The notes under the pieces were generated by a model that made no database searches, had not been told where the DNA came from, and saw only the letters and a list, made by a program, of their open reading frames with translations. Positions 10,797-21,287 of a DNA stretch of 64,000 nucleotides are shown piece after piece (the first letter of the stretch is position 1; each line of letters starts with the position of its first letter). The DNA comes from Neurospora crassa OR74A. Its lineage: Eukaryota > Ascomycota > Sordariomycetes > Sordariales > Sordariaceae. The position numbers and the translations under genes are program-made. The stretch covers positions 3,658,001 to 3,722,000 of the forward strand of contig NC_026505.1 of assembly GCF_000182925.2 (NCBI RefSeq), in the 5' to 3' direction.

Positions 10797-12194
10797 TTTG
10801 CCCCGAATGGATGCGAGAAACTTATGTGAATTGCACGGTGCCCTTCAAGATGAACCGTGTACCGATACGCGGAAGACGAAGAAGACCTTCTTTGGTCCCT
10901 CCTAATGTCAATGTAAATTCACAGCTCTTCCCTATATCAACGTGTTAGCGACAGATAGTTAGGTACCTTTGCTAAGGACGGCACCAACGCATAAATCAAA
11001 TTGATGGACGATAGATGCATCGATTCTGGGGGAAACTCACCGAATGAAATGACTAAGACTTCTGTCTTCACTGACGTAGACCTTTGGCGCCTTAGAGGGA
11101 CAACATACAAACCCAGTTGTAGTGTGAATGAGACCTCGCCAGAGCAAGCTCGCAAAGTGCTTCAAGCCAGAGAATTTGTGATCTTGGTGGGGAGGAGAAG
11201 CCGTCAGTAAATTCGAAAAAGTGAATATAAGGCAAATGAGTAAAGGCCAAAAAAAAAGCAAATCGGTCATGTGGTTATTGTGACGAGGAGATGGAACCAA
11301 CAAGTGTGTTTTGAGGAGGGGGGCTGGGTTTATATACACAATCCATTGCAGCCTACAGACTTCCAACCTTCCGTTCGACCTATCTCTAACATCATGTGCC
11401 TTCCTTGGCAGCCATCGCATGATGCCCTTTTACAACAGCTTCCTTCTACACTGGCGGCAGCTCTTTCTTGGGAATTGAGGAGCATCCTATGGGTACTTAC
11501 CTATACATCAACCGCCACCTTCCTACGAAGTATCCGCCCTCTTCCCTTGTTACGGCTAGGTAGATGTAAGAAGTTGGGAACGCCCGTAGGGGCAGACATG
11601 CGTTGCTCGATCCCGACAGCAACGATGCCGGAGAAATAAGCTCAGGAAACCCGATTTTTTCCGTAGCCGCGTAACCGCGTGTCGACTGTCGCGTTGAGGA
11701 GGAGGCGAGGGTGCGCTGGAAGACAGCTGATATGAACACAGGCAAGAACGAAGCAGGATGAATGGGAACCAGCAGGTAAGGCTTATGATGTAGTCACAAG
11801 AAAGAATGGCTAGAGAGGGACTCTTGCCATTGAAGAGGGGTTGAGACTGGAGAAGACGGTGTTGATGGAAAAGATGACACTATGCGATGGCGAAAAGATA
11901 GTCTTACTCGAGACTGGAAAAAAGACTGGGAAGTTCTCAGAAATAGATAAATTGCGGAATGTCGACGATTGATAGTTCGCAAGACATGTCAAGAGACGTG
12001 GAAGAAGAAGAAGATGATGAGGAAGAAGATAGACGACCGAACAAATATGACATACTCGGAATCGTTGCTAGCTGTACAATATGAGTTTACATAGCACATT
12101 ACGATAGGAGTGTTGTCTATTCACAGCCTGCATCATACGAAGGCTAAGAAACTGATATTCCAGAGTAAATGATTGCAAACCCGGTCCCTCCTTT
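10797..12194. other. Leader and promoter of orphan gene B, plus spacer
   Basis: On the minus strand there is a candidate TATA box (11336-11329) and a probable leader intron (donor GTGAGTTT at 11040, acceptor GATATAG ending at 10932, branch GCTAAC at 10949-10944). The rest, 11350-12194, contains only short overlapping frames and A/G-rich strings near 12000-12030 and is probably the 3' flank of the coiled-coil gene. Confidence 0.55.
11329..11336 (-). promoter_or_regulatory. Candidate TATA box of orphan gene B
   Basis: TATATAAA on the minus strand lies 540 bp upstream of the gene B ATG, flanked on the plus strand by GAGGAGGGGGGCTGGG. The spacing and flanks resemble those of gene A (545 bp). This is pattern evidence only. 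Confidence 0.5.
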
Positions 12195-14075
12195 TCAGAC
12201 CTCGAATATCTCACCAATACCCTCACCACCACCCCGCCTATTCTCCACCAAGTCGAGCCTCCAGCCGTCCCAGTTCTTCAGCGCCCTCTTGAGCTCCTTG
12301 ATTCGCTCAAGTCTCTTCTTCTGTTCCTCCTCATGTGCACGGCGGAATGCTTCCTCATCAAACTCCATGTCGTCATCCTCGAGCAGCTCATCAAGAGCAC
12401 CGCCGTGGCTATGATGATGATCACTGCCACCCGCGGCGCCAGTGAGCGCATTGAGGCCACTCGTGAAGAAGTCCCCCAGCCCACCCCGGCTCTTGTGGTG
12501 CTGGTGGCCGTGTGCGGACGAGTGCAGTCCACCGCTGAGGTCGACAGTCTCGAACGCCTCAGGCCCGACTTGCAGCTCCTTCCTTTTCTCATGCCAGATG
12601 CCCCTCCTGAGATCGGTGTTCTCAGCTTCAAGCTCTCTGATACGCTTCTCCAACTTGAGACGGCCCTCCTCCTCAAGCTCATCCAGACCTTCCTCTACAC
12701 CGCCGCCCTCCCGAGCGTCCTTTTTCCGTAGCTTCAGGTTTTCCTCTTCCAACTTCTCAACCGTCTGCTTCAACTCGGCCACCTCCTTATCCACAAGTTC
12801 CTTATCCTTCCTGAGAGCCTGTGTCCTGCCATCCTGCTCCTTGTGCAACGTCGTAAGCGTAGCGACCTTCTTCTCCAGCGCCTCCGCCTTCTTCGCCAAC
12901 TCGTCCTTGGTTTTATTCGCCTCCTCCACCTCCTTTTCCAGCGTCCGTAGCTTCGTCTCCGCCGACGCGCGCTGCGACCCCTCCTTGACCGCCTCCTTTG
13001 ACACTCTATCCAAATTCTGCTTCAAATCCGCCAGCTCCTGCTGCGCCAGCCCGGCCGCCTTCTCCGCCCTCGCCAGCTTCTCCTCCAGCGCCGCAATCTG
13101 CTCGGACGGCCCCGACGCCGAAGCAGACAGCTTCTCCACCTGCGCGCGCAGCCTGGACATCTCCAGCTCCATCGTCTCGATCGTCGCCGACTTGCTCTGT
13201 AGTTGCGCTTCGAGCTGCGCTGTCGCAGCCGACGGTGACCCGCCACCGCCCACCGAGATGGACGGCGAGCGGCCGTGGGCGCCGCCTCCGGCTCCGTTTC
13301 CGCCTGCACGCGCTAGTTGCGATTGCAGCTGTGTGTTCTGGCGCTGCAGCGCGGCTAGCTCGTTCTTAAGCTTCTCCACGTTCTCGGCCCCCTCCCCGCC
13401 TTGCTTGCCATCTTCCGCCTCGCGGAAGTCTGCTAGCTCCTCCTCGGCCTTCTGCCACCGCTTCTCTGCGTCGGCGGCTTCCTTGGCCAGTCGCTTGTTT
13501 TCCTTCTCTAGCTCTTCTATGCGACTGACGTGCTTGCGGTAGATGTCAGGGGCGGTCTCGCCTTCTGGGCTGAGGAAGCTGGGGGACAGCGGGCCGGGGG
13601 CGCCCGAGATGGCGGCATTGCGGAAGGAAGTTGACCGGGCTCGCGATTGTTCGGCAAGAGAGGAGAGTGTTGGTGTTTGCAAAGGAGCCGGGGATTCGGC
13701 CTTCTCCTCCTCCTCCTCTTCAGCGGTGGTTGTATCAGTCGCCGCGGGCTCCTCGGCTGTCGGTTCGCCAGCTGTCGGGGATGTGACTTCTTCGGATGGT
13801 TGTTCTTCGGTCTCGTTCGCTGAATCTTTGGGGCTCGAGAGAGTATCGGCAGGGGCCTCATCGGATGCTGGCGGGTTGTCTTCCTTCTTCTCCTCTTTCT
13901 TGGATGCGCCGCCAGCCTTCTTGGCTTTCTGCTTCTTCAGTGCTTCGAGCTGAAGGAGTGATTGTCAGTACATGTGGGCTAAACCTCGAAGTGTTACACA
14001 TAGACAAGCACGGTACTATACCCTCTTCTTAGCGGCGGCGACCTTCTCGGCCTTGGCCTTGTCTTCGTCCGTCAT
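12195..14075 (-). CDS. Long coiled-coil protein, golgin-like (fungal conserved)
   Basis: Exons 14075-14022 and 13949-12195 give 602 residues starting MTDEDKAKAEKVAAAKKR. Residues about 20-165 are disordered, rich in Glu, Ala, Ser and Pro. About 180-440 are nearly continuous heptad-type coiled coil (Leu/Ala/Glu/Lys), broken by a Gly/Ser-rich linker around 275-300. The tail holds a Gly/His patch (HSSAHGHQHHKSRGG), an acidic DELLEDDDMEFDEEAF segment and a final conserved-looking helix with KNWDGWRLDLVENRRGG. Proteins of this layout in fungi include golgins and tethering factors, but I see no clear GRIP or GRAB signature, so the Golgi role is a guess. The intron (GTATAG donor, CTGAC branch, TTCAG acceptor) follows codon 18. 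The very high Glu/Lys content creates long false frames on the other strand. Confidence 0.82.
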
Positions 14076-14778
14076 GATTAGCTAGCTCTAAATTGTTGCT
14101 GGTATTTGGTGAAACAGAAGCAGTTACGCCAGAATTCAACTAGCTTGGAAGTGATTATGGAGATTTTTGATAGATGACAACCGTCACTATAAATGGACGC
14201 GCTTCGGAATGGATAGAACAGGACAGAGCAGGTCAAGTTATCGTTGGATTGGTGGTTGTTGTCGCTTCCTGGGGGGCGCCCAAGCTATCGCATCGCGGGC
14301 CACATGCTAGGGAGCTGCAACAGTGCCTTGAGCGGCCAGCTGGCATCTGGTTGCCGCCAGTAACATCGACCGGCAGGGGTGTCGCATGTACTAGCGAGCC
14401 ACAGGGGTTCTCATTGTCACGGCACCAAACACCACGATAAAACTGACCTCACCAGAAGCGTGTAACTATGACTGTTAACACCAAAGCATCAAACACGATA
14501 CCTTGCGCGTCTGCTTGTCCAGCGGGATCAGCGAACTGCGATACTTTAACATAACGCTATGTGAACTTTTAAATGGATTCTATTTTCATAACACTCGTCT
14601 CATGAGGGCGGCGGCTTTTGTTGCCGCGCCTGACCCTCTTAAAGCATGGACTGACATTCTTTCCTGATAGAATGTTGCCCGCGCTCTTAATATTGCCTTA
14701 TTTATAAATCCGAACCAAGATTTCCCGATCCTTTCCTCGCTCCCTTCCATTAACCCCGAAACGACACTCTTTCTTCCC
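14076..14778. other. Intergenic, promoter of coiled-coil gene and 3' flank of transketolase
   Basis: This 0.7 kb lies between two minus-strand genes. The part near 14580-14778 is probably the transketolase 3' untranslated region (TTATTTATAAAT near 14697-14708). I support no gene or RNA in the rest. Confidence 0.6.
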
Positions 14779-17388
14779 TTAAATGAGCTGCTGGAAAGCC
14801 CTGTTGATAGGAGAGCGGATGTTGGGGACATCCTTCCAGAAGTCGATGGTAGCGATGGCGCGCTTGGCAATGCCCTCGGGGGTGAACTCGAACTTCTGTA
14901 AATCGCAAAAGTGTTAGCAAACACGCCCTTCAAAAACAAAGACGGAACTGGAAGGGGAATGCTTGCCTTGTAAACATCAAGGTAGGCACCGGAGGCACCG
15001 AAGCGGTTGAGACCGAACTGCTCGTGAGAGTACTTCTCCCAGCCCATGGTGCTCATGACTTCAATAGACAGAGAGGGGATGCCGTCGGGAAGAACGCTGA
15101 GGCGGTAGTCCTTGGGCTGGGCATCAAAGACCTCCATGCAGGGCATAGAGACGACACGAGCCTTGATGTTGTGCTTCTCCTTGAGCTCCTTGACGGCATC
15201 AATGGCGATGCAGACCTCGGAACCGGTGGAGATAAGAGTGACGTCGGCACCCTCAACCTCGTGGAGGACGTAGCCACCCTTGATGGCCTTCTCGATGGTG
15301 GAACCCTCAAGCTGGGGAAGGTTCTGGCGAGAGAGAGCGAGGATGCTGGGGGTGTGCTTGGAGGTAAGGGCGACGTAGTAGGCAGCGCTGGTCTCGTTGC
15401 CATCGGCAGGACGCCAGACCATGCAGTTGGGGAGGGCACGGAAGTGGGCCAGGGTCTCAATAGGCTGGTGAGTAGGGCCGTCCTCGCCAAGACCGATCGA
15501 ATCGTGGGTGGCAACCCAGATAGCGCGGACCTGAGAAAGGGCAGAGAGACGGACGGCGCCAGCAGCGTAGGAGACGAAGTTGAGGAAGGTACCGCCATAG
15601 GGGATGAGGGTACCATAGGCGGCCATACCGTTCATGATAGCACCCATACCGTGCTCACGAACACCGAAGCGGAAGTAACGGCCGGCGTAGGTACCAAGAC
15701 CAGTGGCGGGAGGCTGGAAGTCGATGGCACCCTTCCACCTGGTAAGGTTGGAGCCGGTCAAATCGGCGGAACCACCAACAAGCTCGGGAACAGCCTCGAA
15801 GATCTTGTTGAGGACATTCTCGGAAAGCTTACGGGAAGCGACAGCGGGGTCAGCGGGGGTGTAGACGGGGAGGTGCTTCTCCCAGCCCTCAGGGAGTTCA
15901 CCCTTCTGGCGACGGATGAGATCGTCGTGCTCAGCCTTGAACTCCTCAGCGTACTTGGCGAAGAGCTGGTTCCACTCCTCCTCCTTAGCAGCACCCTTGG
16001 CAGAAGCCTTGTGGCAAAGGTCATAGACCTCCTGGGGAACGGCGAAGCTCTCCTCAGGGTTGAAGCCGAACTTCTCCTTGAGCTGCTTGATATCGTCAGC
16101 CTTGAGGGGCGAGCCGTGGACATCGTGGGTGCCCTGCTTCTTGGAGCCGAAACCAATGGTGGTCTTAAGCTGGATGAGGGTAGGCTTGTCAGTGACCTCC
16201 TTGGCCTTCTTGATAGCATCAGCGATCAAGTCGAGGTTGTTGTCGCCATCCAAGACGGTGACGATGTGCCAGCCGTAGGACTCGTAGCGCTTGAGAACGT
16301 CCTCGGTGAAGGCCTGGTTGGTGTCACCGTCAATGGTGATCCTGTTGTCATCCCAGATGGCAATGAGGTTGCCAAGCTGGAGGTGACCAGCCAGAGAGCA
16401 AGCCTCAGAGGAAACACCCTCCATCAAGCAACCATCACCAAGGAAGCAGTATGTGTAGTTGTTAACAAGGTCGTAGCCGGGCTTGTTGAAGACGGCAGCA
16501 GTGTGGGCCTGAGCAATGGCAAGACCAACGGCGTTGGAGATACCCTGGCCAAGAGGACCAGTGGTGACCTCAACGCCGGGGGTGTCGTGGGCCTCGGGGT
16601 GACCGGGGGTGATGCTGTCGATACGCTGTTTGCGCGGTGCTGTGTCAGCCTTGTGTATCCTTCCGCCAAGAAAGAGTGGGCACTTACGCGGAAAGCCTTG
16701 AGGTCGTCGATGGTAAGGGCATAGCCGTAGAGGTGGAGGAGAGCATACTGGAGCATGCAGGCGTGGCCGTTACTATGGAAAGAGGCAGGCGTTTTAGTCA
16801 AATGCTTCCTCCCATGGGGCTTGCTGAGCTCCGTTTTCGGTGCGGGGCAATTTGCACTTACGAGAGAACGAAGCGGTCACGGTTGAGCCACTTGGGGTTC
16901 TTGGGGTTGAAGTTCATGAAACGGTTGAAAAGAACGTGGGCAACGGGAGCCATGCCCCTAGAAAAGATGTCAGTGAATATTACGCTGGGAAGAAGCATGC
17001 TGCTTCCACTTGAGCTAAGATGTCGGCGCAACTTACATAGGGGCACCAGGGTGGCCGGAGTTGGCATGCGCGGTGGCATCGGCCTGATCAGGAAAGCTGT
17101 CAGCATAACTGCTTCATGTCGTATTGAGGATCCCTTGATGTTTCTGATGTTCACATCGCAAGCCCGTAGCCCATGGTTGAGGCTCGAGAAACTGGTTCTT
17201 GCGATGATAACTCTTGGTGGGGTAAATTTCGCTGCTCCCCATGACGAGGCGCGGGGAATTGCAAGACTGCTTTGTTGGGATTTTTGGAGAACACCGAGGG
17301 CGCAAAACAGAGTGTCAAGGGTATTACTTACAGCCAACACACGGATGGTGTTGATGGCGAGCTGATCAGTCTCGGTGAAGGACGACAT
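14779..17388 (-). CDS. TKL1: Transketolase
   Basis: Transketolase moves two-carbon units between sugar phosphates in the cytosolic pentose phosphate pathway, using thiamine diphosphate. Six exons (17388-17332, 17083-17037, 16957-16862, 16772-16688, 16625-14967, 14895-14779) give 686 residues, the usual family length. Visible features are the N-terminal [24 protein letters not shown] block, split by introns, with the catalytic His region; TPGHPE; the diphosphate-binding GDGCLMEG motif; the NRITIDGDT stretch; and the second-domain [16 protein letters not shown] signature. The last intron has a GC donor (AAG, then GCAAGC) with a normal TTTACAG acceptor and TGCTAAC branch; reading through it adds an unrelated tail, whereas splicing restores the typical [14 protein letters not shown]-terminal region. 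Strong codon bias and constitutive high expression are expected. The identification is very firm. Confidence 0.97.
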
Positions 17389-19569
17389 GTTTGCGATTCT
17401 GGACAAAGATGTCGAATATGGGATGGGAGAAGGGTATCAGGGAAGAGAATTTGCAGAAGCAGAAGACAAGAGAAGAAGATAAAGGCAGGAACTGGGAGGC
17501 GGGGTCAAGTTTAAACCGTTTCAGACGAGCACCTGGCAGGGACACCTGGGACACCACAGGCTAACGAAGAGAACGTTGGGGGTCAGATCCAAGGACGAGC
17601 AGTCGAGCGTTCATCCAGGTGGAAGATTATTCGACACTTGCTGAACCGGTGGTGGGGTAGGTGTTAGTAATTCACCGGAACTACTTCCAGAGGTAGGACT
17701 TGGCTGTTTGGTGAGGTACTACTGCACGAGGTATTTTTGTCGCTTCTTTACTTCTACGCGGGAGTACAGAATCCCAAATACATAGTTTGAAGCCTCTATC
17801 CTCAATATCATCAAGCAGCATCATCATCATCACCATCACCACCGCCCTCTTGTCGGCTTCATTACCAACTTACTGTCAGCAACGCTCACGGTTCGCCATG
17901 AACAGTGCCCACCTGAAACCCACCCATTTCTGGCCGGGTGCCGTGCTGCACGCTTTCGGCTGATCTGGTTCGCTCGGATGTGCTATTTAGTGGAGTCCGC
18001 CAGTTTACCCGGCGAATTCAGATCCAACTTTGACAGGCAGGCCGAGACAGGCCCCGACACCCTGGAATCGAGCTACGATGCATCAGCTAGGACGACATCA
18101 GGGTCCCCTGGCTTTTTGAAATATCAACTGGAACTTTTACCTCATTTTTGTTTGTTTGGGTTTCGATTGTAAAACCAATATTCTACATTGGAACTCTGCC
18201 TTCTTTGGACCGTTTCGTCCCAAGAGTGTTAGTGTACACTAGACCGAAACGGATACACAATGCTTCTCCCTAGCATCGGAGCTCAGTGGTCCATAACAGC
18301 TCTGAAGCGCTTTGGTGGGTTACTTTTTTTCCTTTTTGATAATCGCTTGCGTCACTTAAGAGTGCCACTCACCGGGGTAAAAGCCGGAGATCTCAACTGA
18401 ATGGCGGGCAACTTTGCCGCGATAAGAAAGGGACGCTGGGATGTAACCTCCGACTCTTGTCTTCGCCCTTGCCATTTCTGTTTCCCGTGCCATCCGCCAT
18501 CCGCAACAACTGGGTCCAAGCACACACTCTTCAATCCCAAGCGGCGAACTGTCTCGATCGCTCTCAGACCTCGCTTTGTTACCTTGGAGAACCGGTGCTC
18601 CCGGTATGAGACGGGAACCTTCGGTGGCCGGAACATGGACCGATCAAAGCCACAGAAGCCATGCCGTTCCAGGTGCCTGACAAATTCCACATTGTTTTCC
18701 AGAAACGGTTACTGTATGGCTGCGCTCGGCTGCGTTGTAAGTCGGGATAAGCCATGCATTTGATGGAGTTGGGATCACCCACACGTCCCTTGCGCAATGA
18801 AAGCAGGTACGACAAATCCTCATCCCGTATCAGATCTTCCATCTCATGAGTCGAGGACTAATATCCAGGTCCTTTTTTTTGTCTTCTTTTGGTCTGTTCT
18901 TTCATCCAGATCCCTAACCGATCGTCATAGGCGATATCGCCATCAAAAGGCTGCGAGAACGGCGACACCCTTGACTCGAAAGGACAATGATTGGCCGCTT
19001 GTTGGGGCTTCGGATTTCTCAAGCAATTGAACCCTCATTAAGATTAAGTATGGATCCCGTCTCCACGAGGTTCTGCCCCTCCACGGACATAACGAGCGGA
19101 ATGAGAGAGTTCTTCAGCCCAGCCTAGTCCGTCTTGCCACGCCTTGCATATTATCTAGCACGTCTCAATCAGATAGAGAGAGAAAAGGACCCTGCTCCAA
19201 CGCTCTGTGCGGTGTCGAATGCGCCCAACTCAATGGAGGTCCCTGCGTCATCGGGGTCAACAAAAAGGGTATGTAACTACGTCAGAGGGGCAGAGGGAAC
19301 AAGTCTCAGGGTTAGGGTGACGATAAGATTGTTTCCCGATAAGATAAACAGGTAATCTTGGCGGGGTTAGGTGGTAGAGGTACACACACTAGGTAGTTCC
19401 TGCAAACTAAAATGCACGGTAGCTGCACTCGTCGATGCCGCCGGCATTTGATATGGAGATATCAACAAACTTACACTTCAAGGGTTGCCAATTCCGAACG
19501 TGTGAAAAACTAGTGTGATATCAACCATAAAAACATTCTCACAAAAAGAGTCAATAACGCTTACTGAAA
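17389..19569. other. Divergent intergenic region transketolase / BMT6
   Basis: This 2.2 kb spacer lies between divergent genes. It contains a CAT/CAC trinucleotide tract (about 17814-17843) within a pyrimidine-rich part, probably near the transketolase promoter. Frames at 18350-18840 on both strands overlap one another and show no family resemblance. I see no gene. Confidence 0.55.
17814..17843. repeat. CAT/CAC trinucleotide microsatellite
   Basis: About eight to nine imperfect CAT or CAC units run between 17814 and 17843, upstream of transketolase. The tract is non-coding. Confidence 0.7.
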
Positions 19570-20970
19570 ATGGTTCATGGAAATTGTGCCGCCAAAGGCA
19601 ATGGTAAAGGCAATCACGGCGGAGGATCTCGTAGGCCCTCATCCCACAGATCTCGAAAATGCAATCTCAACCGCAACAACAACCAACAGAGACGACCGCA
19701 GCAGGCCAGTCAACAGCAGGAGTCGATCAAGGAAGAAGTTGAAGACGAAAAATACGAGCCTTTTCCGGTGCTCGACAAGAAACACCAGCAAATTATCCTT
19801 AATATCTTTAGAGATACTTTCTCCGATGTCCTCTTTTCCGACACTTTCACCTCCACTCTCCAGGCCGTGAAGCAAGCCCTCTATGAGCGCGAGTTCGCAA
19901 AGGCATTTGGTGATCCCGAGTATTTGGCAGTGTATGCCGCTCGCTGGAGTCCCACGAGGGCGTTGTGCTATTCTTCCATCCTGGGTGGAATTAGGAGACA
20001 TTTGGATTCTATCATTGTCGAGGAGGAGGAGGAGACCGAGGTTACCCCAGAAGGAGAACAAAAACAGCAAGAAGAAGAAGAAGAAGAAGAAACCGAAACA
20101 CCAAAAGACAACACAGAAGAAGAATCTCTCGCCTCCCAAACCGCCAACCTTTCCCTCTCCCCTCCTCAAAGAACAACTCCCAAACTTAACATCCTAAGCA
20201 TAGGCGGCGGTCCAGCCGAGCTCGTCGCCCTCGGTTCCTTCCTCAACCAACAATCTTCCCACCAGTCCTCTTCCTTATCAGGATCCATAACTCTCCTCGA
20301 CTCCGCCCCTTACTCCCCTCTCCTGTCCGCTCTCCAAACCTCCCTAACCTCCACCCCTCCCATCTCCAAATACGCCAGCGCCGCAGCCAAGGCCGCCAAC
20401 GTCCCGCTCCTGTCCCCCGCCTCGCGGATCTCGTCCAACTTTATTCAGCACGATGCGCTCGACCTGGGGAAGGAAGGGTTTCTCAGCTTGTTGGCGGACA
20501 AGAAAGACGTACCGACGTTGGTGACACTACTCTTCACCCTCAACGAACTCTTCACCTCCTCGGGCATCGGCAAAACCACGCGTTTCCTTCTGGACTTGAC
20601 CGCCTCGCTTTCTCTCGGATCGCTCCTGTTGGTAGTCGACAGCCCGGGCTCGTACTCGGAGACGACGCTGGGAAAAGAAGAGAAGAGATACCCGATGGCG
20701 TGGCTTCTGGATCGGGTGCTTTTGGCCACTGACAAACACGGCAGAGCAACGGCGGTAGTGGAGGGCAGGAAGTGGAGGAAATTGGAGACGAGAAAGTCGA
20801 GTTGGTTTAGGTTGGCGGAGGGGAGAGGGGGCGAACTGGGACTGGATTATCCGATTGGGTTGGAGAATATGAGGTATCAGTTGCATTTGTATCGATTGGT
20901 GGATGAGAATGCGCCTGAGGAGGAGGAGGAGGAAGGGGGCGAGGGGAGTGAGGGGAGTGATGAGGAGTGA
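19570..20970 (+). CDS. BMT6: BMT6-like 25S rRNA (uridine-N3) methyltransferase
   Basis: The 466-residue intronless protein fits the Bmt6 family, a SAM-dependent methyltransferase (Methyltransf_34) that in yeast modifies uridine 2843 of 25S rRNA in the nucleolus. The N-terminal 60 residues are basic and Gln/Asn-rich. A helical part with YLAVYAARWSPTRALCY follows at about 118-135, then an acidic Glu-run linker near 150-185, and the SAM motif ILSIGGGPAELVALGSF around residue 212. Further blocks are LFTLNELF, the LLLVVDSPGSYSE strand and the C-terminal SSWFRLAE and YPIGLENMRYQLHLYRL. The C terminus is acidic. The start used is the first ATG of the frame; the first 50 residues are poorly constrained, so a later start is possible. 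The pieces seen match the fold well; the target base is inferred from yeast. Confidence 0.85.
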   Translation: MVHGNCAAKGNGKGNHGGGSRRPSSHRSRKCNLNRNNNQQRRPQQASQQQESIKEEVEDEKYEPFPVLDKKHQQIILNIFRDTFSDVLFSDTFTSTLQAVKQALYEREFAKAFGDPEYLAVYAARWSPTRALCYSSILGGIRRHLDSIIVEEEEETEVTPEGEQKQQEEEEEEETETPKDNTEEESLASQTANLSLSPPQRTTPKLNILSIGGGPAELVALGSFLNQQSSHQSSSLSGSITLLDSAPYSPLLSALQTSLTSTPPISKYASAAAKAANVPLLSPASRISSNFIQHDALDLGKEGFLSLLADKKDVPTLVTLLFTLNELFTSSGIGKTTRFLLDLTASLSLGSLLLVVDSPGSYSETTLGKEEKRYPMAWLLDRVLLATDKHGRATAVVEGRKWRKLETRKSSWFRLAEGRGGELGLDYPIGLENMRYQLHLYRLVDENAPEEEEEEGGEGSEGSDEE

Positions 20971-21287
20971 TAAGGGTGGTGAGATGGGCCGGTCAGTGTT
21001 TGAGAAAATGGGAATGTATTTGGATGGAAAAGTATTGGTGGTTAACTCAACAGTCGGCATTCAGGGAGTTTCAAAAGATTATTGTGTTGGTATGTTATGA
21101 TATCTAATTATCCTGCCCGTGTCTTCGTGAACTGGATATCCTTCAAAGAACCCTTCCTTCTCGAAACAACGAAGAAGGGAAAAAAAAGGTATCCGGTACA
21201 ATTAGTGTATGTATGCTTCAACACGCCCTCGTCAATCTCCAACACCATCGCTAACAACCCATGGGCCAATTACTATACCGTACGTCG
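20971..21287. other. Convergent spacer BMT6 / Sac2-like gene
   Basis: This 317 bp between two convergent genes should hold both 3' ends. Nothing else is visible. Confidence 0.6.

Noticed and set aside
12442-13542. Open plus-strand frame of 366 codons, Ser/Ala-rich
   Set aside because: It is antisense to the coiled-coil gene, whose Glu/Lys/Ala codons give Ser/Phe-rich antisense frames.
15024-16724. Open plus-strand frame of 566 codons
   Set aside because: It lies exactly opposite the transketolase coding sequence, and its length reflects strong codon bias of that gene. It has no family resemblance.
18352-18842. Overlapping frames on both strands upstream of BMT6
   Set aside because: They contradict each other, are short, and match no family that I know.
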